Origin: Mesorhizobium sp. B4-1-3
GTDB lineage: Bacteria; Pseudomonadota; Alphaproteobacteria; Rhizobiales; Rhizobiaceae
NCBI RefSeq assembly: GCF_006439355.1
Contig: NZ_VFTG01000002.1
Location: 124,001 to 188,000, forward strand
Length of the DNA: 64,000 nucleotides
Reading direction: 5' to 3'
The notes beneath the pieces were generated by a model, which did no database searches, had not been told where the DNA came from, and saw nothing but the letters and a program-made list of their open reading frames with translations. Positions 1 through 7,458 of this stretch are shown here, piece by piece (positions within the stretch are counted from its first letter, which is position 1; every line of letters begins with the position of its first letter). The translations under genes were made by a program, and so were the position numbers.

Positions 1-368
1 TTGAGCGCGGCGATCACGCCGCCGAGAATGCCGATCGGCACCACCAGCACGAAGGCGACCAGCGCCAGCTTCATCGAATTGCCCAAGGCATCGACGACGA
101 AGGGCGCGACCGGCGCGCGGAACACATAAGACGTGCCCATGTCGCCATGAAGAAAGTTCCAGATCCAGCTTCCGTATTGGACGAGCAGCGGCCGGTCGAC
201 GCCGAGCGAATGGTTCAGCGCATCGACCGCGCGCTGGTCGGCGAAGGGGCCCAGGATGGCCCGCCCGACATTGCCCGGCAGCACCTGGCCGCCGAGGAAT
301 ACCATGACGCTGAGCAGGAATAGCGTGATGAGCGACAGAGCCAGGCGCCGGGTGAGGAAGGAGAGGAT
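1..368 (-). CDS. Peptide/opine-type ABC transporter permease (DppB/OppB family), 3' part cut by window edge
   Basis: Inner-membrane permease of a family-5 (peptide, opine or nickel type) ABC importer. The visible N-terminus has the usual layout: a basic stretch (FLTRRL), a first membrane helix (about residues 8-28), then the soluble segment with LGVDRPLLVQYGSW and the HGDMGTSY motif, and the start of helix 2. It follows the binding-protein gene in the same direction and is surely the next gene of that operon. The start is odd. In this frame the codon at 441-443 is the stop of the upstream gene, and no ATG, GTG or TTG occurs between it and a codon about 18 residues into the protein. An AGGAG ribosome site (377-381) lies 8 nt before an ATC codon at 366-368, used here as the likely start. 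The remainder lies outside the window. Confidence 0.85.
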   Translation of the reverse strand, partial: MLSFLTRRLALSLITLFLLSVMVFLGGQVLPGNVGRAILGPFADQRAVDALNHSLGVDRPLLVQYGSWIWNFLHGDMGTSYVFRAPVAPFVVDALGNSMKLALVAFVLVVPIGILGGVIAAL

Positions 369-387
369 GGCGAATACTCCTGTTGGA

Positions 388-413
388 GCCGGCTCTCGGA
401 AAAGAGAGCCGGC
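388..413 (-). terminator. Intercistronic hairpin between binding-protein and permease genes
   Basis: Perfect 10-bp inverted repeat (GCCGGCTCTC / GAGAGCCGGC) with a 6-nt loop, just downstream of the binding-protein stop and just before the permease ribosome site. It has no U-tract on the minus strand. It is more likely an mRNA-stabilising or attenuating hairpin, of the kind that keeps binding protein in excess over permease, than a full terminator. Confidence 0.7.
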
Positions 414-440
414 TGTTGGAGGATTGTTCTTCTCTCCCGC

Positions 441-2102
441 CTAGGCTTTCGACGCCTTCTCGAGGAATAACTGCGACATGGCCGTGGGCTGCACGCCGGC
501 CACGCCCTTCGCCGTCGCCGTCAGGTAGTCGTAGAAATACCCGAAGATCACCGGCGTTTCCTCGAGCAGCAGCTTCTGGATCTTGCCTGCGGTGGCCTTC
601 TGCGCCTCGAGGTCGAGGGCCGCGATATAGCTCGCCGCCATCTGGTCGTAGTCCTTGTTCTTGAAGTGGGCGGCATTCCAGGTGCCGTCGCTCTTCAAGG
701 GTGCCGCCAGATAGACGTTGGGCACGCCGCGATGGCCGTAATCGGTGATGCCCATCGCCGAATCCAGCCAGTTCGACTTGCCGAACACGGCATCGCCATA
801 ATAGGCGCTCTGGTCCAGGATGTTGAGCTCGAGCTCGATGCCGATTTCCTTGACCCAGTTCTGGATGAGCTGGGCGTATTCCGGGATTTCCAGATAGCGC
901 TCGGTGGTGAGCGTCATCTTGAAGCCCTTGCCGGCGCCCGCCGCTTCCATCAGTTGCTTGGCCTGGGCGATGTCCTGCTTGCGTTGCGGCACGCTGGTGT
1001 CCGTCGAAGGGTAGACAGGAGCGAATGGGCTATCGTTGCCGAGTGCCGAGCGCCCCTTCATCAGGCCGGCGGCGAGTTTTTCACGGTCGAGGCAGAGCGC
1101 GATGGCGCGGCGCACGCGCGCGTCCTTGGTCGGGCCCTCGTCGCAATGCATATGAAGCTGCTGATGCGCGGACGACTTCAGGCTGATGACGTCGACATTC
1201 GGATCGTTCAGCACCGCGACGCCCGCCAGCACCGGCATCTGGTTGATGATGTCGATCTGGCCGCCTTGCAGTGCCAGGATCTGCGGCTGGATGTCGGTGA
1301 AGAAGGTGAATTCCGTGCGGTCCGGCAGGGCCTTTTCACCCCAGTAGTCGTCGTTGCGCACGAAGGAGGCGCCGACCTTGGGCGTGTACTTCTCCAGCTT
1401 GAACGGCCCGGTGCCGTCGAAGCTCTGCTCGTAGCCGCCCTTGTAGCTCGCCGGGATGATGACGGCGTTGTAATTGTCGGACGACAGCATGTAGGGGAAG
1501 TTGCCGTTCGGCGCATCGAGGTGGAATTCGACGGTGTAGTCGTCGACCTTCTTCGAGGCGCCCTTTTGCAGGATGCCGGTGAACACCGACAGCGCGTTGG
1601 ACGAGTTGGCCGGATCGGCGAGGCGGTCGATGCTGGCCACAACGTCTTCAGCCTTCATCTCGCCGCCCGAGTGGAATTTCACGCCCTTGCGCAGCTTGAA
1701 GGTCCACACCGTGCCGTCGGTGTTGGGCGACCAGCTTTCCGCCAGCGCCGGCTTCAGCACCAGGTCAGGGCCATCGACGCACAGGAACTCGGCCACCTGC
1801 TGCATCACCACGAGGCCGCCGGCGTCGGCGATGGTGACCGGATCGATCGCCGCGGCCGGCACGCTGCTGCCGACGCGGATTGTGGCGCCAGGCGCGCCGG
1901 CGCGCGCGAGCGAGGGCGCCGCGCCGAAGCCGGCCGCCATGCCGATGCGGCCGAGCAGCGGCAGCGACAGGCCGAGCAGGCTGCCGTGACGCACGAACTC
2001 GCGGCGGCTGATGCGGCCGTCGATCAGGCCGTCGATGAGGTGGTTTTCGAGTGGCGTGCGGCCGCGCCGCAGCAGATCGAGAATGCGGTAGTTCTTGCGC
2101 AT
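441..2102 (-). CDS. ABC transporter substrate-binding protein, family 5 (SBP_bac_5), Tat-exported
   Basis: Periplasmic solute-binding protein of the peptide/opine/nickel class, 553 aa. Residues 32-37 are SRREFV, followed by a hydrophobic stretch and an Ala-rich region ending LARA, which is a twin-arginine signal. The mature part has the family hallmarks: TIRVGSSVPAAAIDP at the start, LAESWSPNTDGTVWTFKLRKGVKFHSG, and FKLEKYTPKVG in the middle. The frame is open upstream of the chosen ATG at 2102, but protein homology begins only after it. It is the fourth gene of the gntR-enolase-enolase operon, 239 nt after the second enolase gene. That gap holds the short inverted repeat TATCGGTCGATA (2192-2203) and may carry its own promoter. 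The substrate is unknown; the adjoining dehydratase/racemase-like enzymes suggest an acid sugar, amino acid derivative or opine (inference). Confidence 0.9.
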   Translation of the reverse strand: MRKNYRILDLLRRGRTPLENHLIDGLIDGRISRREFVRHGSLLGLSLPLLGRIGMAAGFGAAPSLARAGAPGATIRVGSSVPAAAIDPVTIADAGGLVVMQQVAEFLCVDGPDLVLKPALAESWSPNTDGTVWTFKLRKGVKFHSGGEMKAEDVVASIDRLADPANSSNALSVFTGILQKGASKKVDDYTVEFHLDAPNGNFPYMLSSDNYNAVIIPASYKGGYEQSFDGTGPFKLEKYTPKVGASFVRNDDYWGEKALPDRTEFTFFTDIQPQILALQGGQIDIINQMPVLAGVAVLNDPNVDVISLKSSAHQQLHMHCDEGPTKDARVRRAIALCLDREKLAAGLMKGRSALGNDSPFAPVYPSTDTSVPQRKQDIAQAKQLMEAAGAGKGFKMTLTTERYLEIPEYAQLIQNWVKEIGIELELNILDQSAYYGDAVFGKSNWLDSAMGITDYGHRGVPNVYLAAPLKSDGTWNAAHFKNKDYDQMAASYIAALDLEAQKATAGKIQKLLLEETPVIFGYFYDYLTATAKGVAGVQPTAMSQLFLEKASKA

Positions 2103-2341
2103 GGGTCCAGGCCCTTTCCCCTTGTTGTGGTTGGCAGGTGCATTCCAGCTGACGAGTTCCGTGGAGTTCTCCTGTTCCAGGGCCTCATCAGTATCGGTCG
2201 ATATACAGTAGCACGCAGTTCCGACCGGTCCATCCGCTCGTTGGGACGGAAAAGTCAGATTTTCTTGATGAATTGTCTGTCGGCCAGGCGACTTGTGGCC
2301 GCCTTTTTCCAGATAAGTCCTGCTAGCTTTTCGACATCCTC

Positions 2342-3526
2342 CTAATTCAGCGGCAGTCTGCGGTAAGTCCCGGGCTTTTCCGGGTCGTGATATTTGTTGC
2401 AGGGGCCGTTCTCGACGAAATCGCGATGGCAGGCGGCAAGCCGCTCCTGCGACAGCGTGACCCCGAGGCCATGGCCTTCGGGCACCGGCACAACATTGTT
2501 TCTCGGCGAAAACGGACCTTCCTCGATGATGTCCATCGGCTGCATGCGAAACAGCGATTGGTTGGGCTCCCGGATCCAGCCAAGCGCGGCGCACAGATGC
2601 AGGTAACAGGCGCTTCCGATGCCGGTGTCGCCGCTGTAGCACCAGTAATCGATGCCGGCATGTTCGCAGGCGCCGACGAAGCGCAGCATGCGGTTGATGC
2701 CGCCATGCGCCGTCGGGTTGCCGACGAAGGCGTCCGGCACCTTCAGCGCCATGGCGCGCGCGATGTCGATATTGTGGGTCGAGAACGGGATTGATGTATG
2801 CCGACGCAGTTCGCGCATCTCCTCGATGGTCGCCACCGGGTCCTCCCAATTGCGCACGCCAAGCTCTTCCAGCGGCCGCGCCAATTGCCCGGCGGTAGCC
2901 AGCGAATAGGCCTGGTTCGAATCGATGCGGATCATGGCGCCGTCGCCGAGCCTGTTGCGGATCAGCTCGACCATTTTCATCGACACTTTCGGATCATGCG
3001 TCGAGAATTTGCCTTCGAAGAAGGTGGTGCCGTGGCGCTCGTGGAGCTCGACGCAGTAGTCGGCGACTTCTTCCGGCGTCTTCTCGCCCTTCACCCTGGC
3101 GCCATCGCCGCGCAGCGAGAAATAATCGGTGAAGGGGATCTCCTTGCGCACCGCGCCGCCGAGCAATTGGTAAAGCGGCTGCTTCCACGCCTTGCCCCGC
3201 AGGTCCCACAGCGCCATCTCGATGGCGCCGAAGGCCATGATGCGGGTACGGTCGTTGATCGACTGCACGCCGCTCCAGAAGGGCAGGCAGACTTCCTCCG
3301 CGCCAGCGATGTCGAAGGCATCGCGGCCAACGAACCTCGGCGCCAGCACGTCGTCGATGATGGCCGCTGCGCCCGGCGTCGGCGCCTCGCCGATGCCGAC
3401 CAGCCCGTCCTCGGTCTCGACCTCGACGATGGTCGGCGAGAAGCCGTCGAGCTCGCCGAAGACCCAGACGTAAGGCGCTTCCAGCCTGTAATTGATCGGT
3501 GTCGCCTTGACGCGCCTGATCTTCAT
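2342..3526 (-). CDS. Enolase-superfamily enzyme, mandelate racemase / sugar-acid dehydratase type
   Basis: 394 aa, with an N-terminal capping domain (about 1-125) and a C-terminal TIM barrel. Members abstract the proton alpha to a carboxylate using a Mg2+ site. Visible candidate ligands are D202 (RIDSN) and E228 (NWEDP); the barrel also carries EGKF around K173 and STHNID (249-254). The DPxAHGGINRM-like segment and the C-terminal YHDPEKPGTYRRLP resemble sugar-acid dehydratases of the glucarate/galactarate group, but the substrate cannot be assigned from sequence. The ATG is 1 nt after the stop of the preceding enolase gene, so the two are translationally coupled. An open frame of 19 codons upstream of the ATG overlaps the previous gene and is discarded. 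Confidence 0.85.
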   Translation of the reverse strand: MKIRRVKATPINYRLEAPYVWVFGELDGFSPTIVEVETEDGLVGIGEAPTPGAAAIIDDVLAPRFVGRDAFDIAGAEEVCLPFWSGVQSINDRTRIMAFGAIEMALWDLRGKAWKQPLYQLLGGAVRKEIPFTDYFSLRGDGARVKGEKTPEEVADYCVELHERHGTTFFEGKFSTHDPKVSMKMVELIRNRLGDGAMIRIDSNQAYSLATAGQLARPLEELGVRNWEDPVATIEEMRELRRHTSIPFSTHNIDIARAMALKVPDAFVGNPTAHGGINRMLRFVGACEHAGIDYWCYSGDTGIGSACYLHLCAALGWIREPNQSLFRMQPMDIIEEGPFSPRNNVVPVPEGHGLGVTLSQERLAACHRDFVENGPCNKYHDPEKPGTYRRLPLN

Positions 3527-3527
3527 G

Positions 3528-4631
3528 TCAGCCGATCTCGAAGAAAGGCTTGCCGAGCAGGCCAGGGTCGACATCAATGCCAAGGCCGGGGCCGTCGGGA
3601 ACGCCCATATGGCTGCCGGTCACCGGCGGTGCGTTCCTGGCCGTGCGCACCGTCACCCATTCGTGGAAGGCGATGGCGTGCAGCCGGCGCTCCGCCGGCG
3701 TCGACAGCGACAGGTGCGCCATGGCGGCGGTGTCGATCTCGGCGCCGCCCGTGTCCTCGACCGTGACCATGAAGCCGAGATCGACGGCGACGTCACGGAT
3801 CAGCCGGGTCTGCGTCACGCCGCCCAGCCGCGAGACCTTCAGCGTCAATCCGTCGGCGGCACCTCGGCGGTGGATTTCCAGCATCTCGCCGAGCGACGTG
3901 ACGGATTCGTCCATCACCATCGGCTTGTCGAGCATGCGCCGCACCGACATGTTCTCATCCAGCGTCGTGCAGGGCTGTTCGAACGTGTAGTCGATGCCGC
4001 GCGTGGCGTCGGCGAACTGCCGCGCCTGATAGGGCGTCCAGCCGGCATTGGCGTCGCAGAAGATCACCGTGCCCTTCGGCACGGCGGCAGCCACCGTCAT
4101 CACGCGCTCGATGTCATCATGCACATTGCCGCCGACCTTGACCTGCAGGCGGCGGCAGCCTCCGGAAATAATCCGCTTGGCCAAAGCCGCCATCTGATCG
4201 AGCGTGCCGTGGGTGACGACCCGGTAGGTCTCCGCCGTGTCGCTCTCGCGACCGCCGAGCATGGTCACCAGCGGCACGTTGGCCGCGCGTGCGGCGAGAT
4301 CCCAGCACGCCATGTCGAGCGCCGACTTGATATAGGGATGGCCCTTGAACACCGTGTCCATCAGCCGGCCGATGCCGGCCAACCCACGCGGATCCTGGCC
4401 AATGAGGTGCGGCGCGATTTCCGGCACGCCCGCGCGTGCTCCCGCCGGGAACGCGGCCGAGTAGAAATTGCCGAGCGGCGCCATCTCGCCCCAGCCGGTC
4501 ACGCCGCTGTCCGACGTGATGGCGACGATCACCGCGTCGAAGCAGTCGGCGACGCGCCCCTTCGACATGCGGTAGGGCCCGTCCACGAAGGGCTGGACCA
4601 CGTGATAGGCCTTGATGCTCTTGATCTTCAC
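3528..4631 (-). CDS. Enolase-superfamily enzyme, muconate lactonizing (MLE) subgroup
   Basis: 367 aa. The barrel shows the MLE-subgroup arrangement: K165 in LQVKVGG (first Lys of the usual KxK replaced by Gln), metal ligands D193 (CDANAGW), E218 (FEQP) and D241 (MDES), and the second catalytic Lys K265 (LKVSRLGG). Subgroup members include muconate cycloisomerase, dipeptide epimerases, N-succinylamino acid racemase and cis-3-hydroxyproline dehydratase. The GCRRLQVKVGG and DGLTLKVSRLGG segments are closest to the racemase/dehydratase members; a cis-3-hydroxyproline dehydratase or betaine epimerase role is possible but unproven. It lies 15 nt downstream of the gntR gene and 1 nt upstream of a second enolase-superfamily gene. 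Confidence 0.87.
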   Translation of the reverse strand: MKIKSIKAYHVVQPFVDGPYRMSKGRVADCFDAVIVAITSDSGVTGWGEMAPLGNFYSAAFPAGARAGVPEIAPHLIGQDPRGLAGIGRLMDTVFKGHPYIKSALDMACWDLAARAANVPLVTMLGGRESDTAETYRVVTHGTLDQMAALAKRIISGGCRRLQVKVGGNVHDDIERVMTVAAAVPKGTVIFCDANAGWTPYQARQFADATRGIDYTFEQPCTTLDENMSVRRMLDKPMVMDESVTSLGEMLEIHRRGAADGLTLKVSRLGGVTQTRLIRDVAVDLGFMVTVEDTGGAEIDTAAMAHLSLSTPAERRLHAIAFHEWVTVRTARNAPPVTGSHMGVPDGPGLGIDVDPGLLGKPFFEIG

Positions 4632-4646
4632 TTTGCCGTCCGTCTG

Positions 4647-5336
4647 TCAGTTCTTCGACGCGCGCCTTTCGAGGCCGCGCGCATAGGCGAGAAGCTCCTC
4701 GAAATCGAGGTCGATATGCTCGCGCGCATGGCGCTGGGCGGCGCGCATGTCCGAGCCCTTGAGCAGGGCGACGTAAGTCTCATGTACGTCCTCGGCCGGC
4801 ACCGGTTCGTTGCGCGCGCGCTGATGCAGGGCGAAGTACATCTGCAGCCGGCTGGTCAGCCGCTGCCAGGTCTCGAGCAGCACCGAATTGTCGGCCCATT
4901 CATAGATCAGCCCATGCAATTGCAGCGCCGTCTCGATCTGGCGCGTGGTGTCCTTTGCCCGTGTCGCCTGCTTTACCGCTTCATGGCGGCGGTCCAATTC
5001 GTCGAAGAAGCGCTGGTCGCGCTGCGGCCAGGCAAGTTCGATGGCGAATTCATCGAGCACCTTGTTGAGCGAATAGGCATCGATGATGTCCTTCGCGGTG
5101 ACGTCGACGACGAAGGTTCCGGCATAGGGAATGCCGGTCAGGATGCCTTCCTGCACCAGCTCACGCATCGCCTCGCGCAGCGGCGCGCGGCTCACCCGCA
5201 TTTGTTCGGAAATCCTGAGCTCGTTGAGCTTCTGTCCTGGCTCCAACTGTCCGGTCAGGATGGCGCGCCTGAGCAGGGCGACGATCTCCGCCCTGCGCGT
5301 CGTATCCGCGATCGGAGCGAAATCCAGCTTTGCCAT
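4647..5336 (-). CDS. GntR-family transcriptional regulator, FadR/FCD subfamily
   Basis: 229 aa. N-terminal winged helix (about 10-78, with the recognition-helix region RISEQMRVSRAPLREAMREL) and an all-helical FCD ligand-binding domain (about 85-215). FCD regulators usually bind a carboxylate. The gene is the first of the operon with two enolase-superfamily enzymes and an ABC importer, so it is probably the substrate-responsive repressor of that operon and of itself. The ATG at 5336 has a GGAG ribosome site 8 nt upstream. Its own promoter carries a perfect 16-bp palindrome (next entry). An open frame reaches 5504 but would run through that promoter. Confidence 0.92.
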   Translation of the reverse strand: MAKLDFAPIADTTRRAEIVALLRRAILTGQLEPGQKLNELRISEQMRVSRAPLREAMRELVQEGILTGIPYAGTFVVDVTAKDIIDAYSLNKVLDEFAIELAWPQRDQRFFDELDRRHEAVKQATRAKDTTRQIETALQLHGLIYEWADNSVLLETWQRLTSRLQMYFALHQRARNEPVPAEDVHETYVALLKGSDMRAAQRHAREHIDLDFEELLAYARGLERRASKN

Positions 5337-5364
5337 AGGTCGACTCCGGAGGGGAATTTCCGCA

Positions 5365-5393
5365 AGATAATCAGATTGTCGACAATCTAACAA
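5365..5393 (-). promoter_or_regulatory. GntR operon promoter with FCD-type operator between -35 and -10
   Basis: On the minus strand a -35 TTGTTA (5388-5393) and a -10 TTATCT (5365-5370) are exactly 17 nt apart. The spacer contains the perfect palindrome AGATTGTCGACAATCT (5373-5388), whose core TTGTCGACAA is typical of FCD-type GntR operators. A repressor bound here would block RNA polymerase. It lies 37 nt upstream of the gntR start codon. Confidence 0.8.
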
Positions 5394-5559
5394 GAGCCTT
5401 CTAATCGAGATCGGGGGGCTGCTGAGACTGTTTCGAAATTCGCTCTCGCGAGTCATGTGGTGGTGATTTCGAGAACCGGAGCGGACATTTGGGTCCGTGA
5501 GCACCGGAAGCGCAGAAAGCGCTGCCAGATGGCCGCCAGAGTAGAATTTCCAAGCAGTC

Positions 5560-6351
5560 TCAGGCCGCGCGACCGTAGAAGCCGATCCGCTCCTCGTCGG
5601 TGAACATCACGCCGGGGCGTTCGTAGTAGGAGAACACCGCGATCATGCGTTCGCGATTGCCCTCGACGGTGGTGACTCGATGCGCGGTGTTCTTGCCTCG
5701 GAACACGTTGAGCGTTCCGGGCTTGATGCGCAGGATTTTTGCCTCCGGATCGCGCCCCTCGAGCAGCCTAGCCACGCCGTCATAGTTCGGGTCGCTGTCC
5801 GAGCGAAGGTTGGTGCGGTATTCGAAATCGCCGCCGCGCTCCGGCGCCTGCAGCAAAAGCGTCGTAGTGAATTCCGAGCGGTCGAAATGCCAGTTGAGCG
5901 CTTCGCCGGCGCGGTAGCCCATGACATTGGCGCGGGCCAGCGGATCCTGCATGACGTAAAGGTGCGGCTTGTCCATCGTCGCCGCCAGGAACCGCACCAG
6001 CGGTTCGTACTCATAGATCGAAAGAACGGTGCTGCCTGGGATCTGATCGGCGCAGACCGTGTGGCTGATCGTCTCCACCTTGCGCAACGCCGGATGTTCG
6101 GGGGCGAGTTCCGGGATAGACGGCTTGAAATAGATGTTGTGCATGCGCTTATGGACATGCGAGCGCGTGTCCATCACCGGCCGTATTTCGGCGACGGCCT
6201 TCTCGGCGATGCCGGGGCGCAGGAACTCCTCGAGGTTGAACATGCCGCTTGCCGCGAGCGCGGCCTTGGACTCGTCCACCAACCGCTGCCATTCGGCGCT
6301 GCCTTCACGGTCGAGCGGGTAGCGGTCCAGGTCGAGAATGGTTTCGATCAT
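5560..6351 (-). CDS. 2-oxoglutarate/Fe(II)-dependent oxygenase family protein
   Basis: 263 aa. A cupin-type Fe(II) site is visible: H155-x-D157 in NWHFDRSEFT and distal H224 in KNTAHRVT, followed by R233/R235 in the GNRERMIAVFSY strand, where the co-substrate carboxylate is usually bound. The N-terminal 90 residues (HKRMHNIYF region) probably form the substrate lid. Length and layout fit amino-acid or small-molecule hydroxylases of this fold. The substrate cannot be read from sequence. It is transcribed divergently from the LysR gene at 6450, which is the usual arrangement for a LysR regulator and its target. The 98-nt gap holds both promoters. Downstream lies the gntR catabolic operon on the same strand. 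Confidence 0.85.
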   Translation of the reverse strand: MIETILDLDRYPLDREGSAEWQRLVDESKAALAASGMFNLEEFLRPGIAEKAVAEIRPVMDTRSHVHKRMHNIYFKPSIPELAPEHPALRKVETISHTVCADQIPGSTVLSIYEYEPLVRFLAATMDKPHLYVMQDPLARANVMGYRAGEALNWHFDRSEFTTTLLLQAPERGGDFEYRTNLRSDSDPNYDGVARLLEGRDPEAKILRIKPGTLNVFRGKNTAHRVTTVEGNRERMIAVFSYYERPGVMFTDEERIGFYGRAA

Positions 6352-6449
6352 AGCGTCCTCCGAAAACTGGAGGTACTACACGCCAAGGAAATCTTTGCGG
6401 CAACGTGGAAAATTGTTAGGCTTCCTCAAGAAAAACTTTCGAGGCAAAC

Positions 6450-7373
6450 ATGGACAAGCTGCCGCCTTTGAACGCGATGAGAACCTTCGAGGTGGCGGCC
6501 CGCGCTGGCAGCTTCACGCTTGCCGCCAGCGAGCTCGGTGTCTCGTCGGCAGCGGTCAGCCAGCAGATACGCAACCTGGAAGACTGGTTCGGCAAGCAGC
6601 TCTTCGTGCGCAACGGCAACCGCATCACGCTGACCGATGCCGGCCACGCCATCTATCCGCAGACGGCGCATGCGCTGGCCGAGATCGCGGCGGTCGGCCG
6701 GCGCATGCTGGAAGGCGGCTTGCGCACGCGCCTCGTCGTGAGCGTGCCGTTCTCGCTTGCCGAGCTTTGGCTGGCGCCGCGATTGGCCGTGCTGCTCGAC
6801 GGCTTTCCGCAAATGGCGATCGATGTCCGGGTCGAGGACGATCCTGTCGACGTCGTACGCCAGAACATCGACTTGCGCATAAGCTACGGCGATTATCATT
6901 ATCCGGCGCTGAAGATGGTGCGGCTCGTCCATGACGAGGTGCTGCCGGTGGCGTCGCCCGACTTCTGGCAGCGCTACGGCAACGGAGCCGCCAGCCTGGC
7001 CGATTTGCATGAGAGCCATTTCATCCACACCAACTGGGGCCCCAACTACGCCTCGCATCCGAGCTGGGCGGACTGGTTCGCCGCCGCCGGCGGCAACCGC
7101 GCGCCCGACCCGTCGCATGGCCGCCGCGTCGGCCTCTCCAGTCTGGCGATCGGCGCCGCACGGCTGGGGCTGGGGATAGCTCTGGGGCAGAAGGCGATGG
7201 CGAATGCCGATCTCGAAGCCGGCCGATTGATCGCGCTGTCCTCGGTCTCCGTCCGCCTGGGCCAGCTCTATTGCGCCTTCATGCTGCCGGCCAAGGTCGA
7301 GAGGGCGGATGTTGCGGGGCTGGTCGAACTGCTTGCAGGCAATTCGGCGAAGCCGCACGCAGAGCCCGCGTAG
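6450..7373 (+). CDS. LysR-family transcriptional regulator, GcvA-like
   Basis: 307 aa. The N-terminal helix-turn-helix is LPPLNAMRTFEVAARAGSFT through the AAVSQQIRNLE recognition helix, followed by the linker helix and a periplasmic-binding-like effector domain (about 92-295). The pattern matches the GcvA group, often tied to amino-acid metabolism. It is divergent from the Fe(II)/2-oxoglutarate oxygenase gene and probably controls it. The gene is followed by a hairpin that terminates transcription arriving from the other strand. Confidence 0.92.
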   Translation: MDKLPPLNAMRTFEVAARAGSFTLAASELGVSSAAVSQQIRNLEDWFGKQLFVRNGNRITLTDAGHAIYPQTAHALAEIAAVGRRMLEGGLRTRLVVSVPFSLAELWLAPRLAVLLDGFPQMAIDVRVEDDPVDVVRQNIDLRISYGDYHYPALKMVRLVHDEVLPVASPDFWQRYGNGAASLADLHESHFIHTNWGPNYASHPSWADWFAAAGGNRAPDPSHGRRVGLSSLAIGAARLGLGIALGQKAMANADLEAGRLIALSSVSVRLGQLYCAFMLPAKVERADVAGLVELLAGNSAKPHAEPA

Positions 7374-7391
7374 GAGAGCCGTCTGAAACCC

Positions 7392-7434
7392 CATAAGAAA
7401 ACGGCGCCCTCGACGTGGGTGTCGAGGGCGCCGT
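7392..7434 (-). terminator. Rho-independent terminator of the RND efflux operon
   Basis: Perfect 14-bp inverted repeat (7401-7414 with 7421-7434, loop 7415-7420). On the minus strand the stem is followed by TTTTCTTA, giving a classical intrinsic terminator 25 nt past the adaptor gene stop. On the plus strand there is no T-run, but the hairpin also sits just after the LysR gene and may weakly serve it. Confidence 0.9.
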
Positions 7435-7458
7435 CGGACCGGAAACTGATGGGGGTTA

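Noticed and set aside
666..2345. Long plus-strand open frame opposite the family-5 binding-protein gene
   Set aside because: Composition is that of an antisense shadow of a GC-rich gene (His/Arg/Asp/Ala-rich, no domain), and the minus-strand frame encodes a clear full-length protein.
3492..5390. 632-codon plus-strand open frame opposite the enolase and gntR genes
   Set aside because: It runs across three real minus-strand genes and their gaps, with low-complexity antisense composition and no ribosome site.
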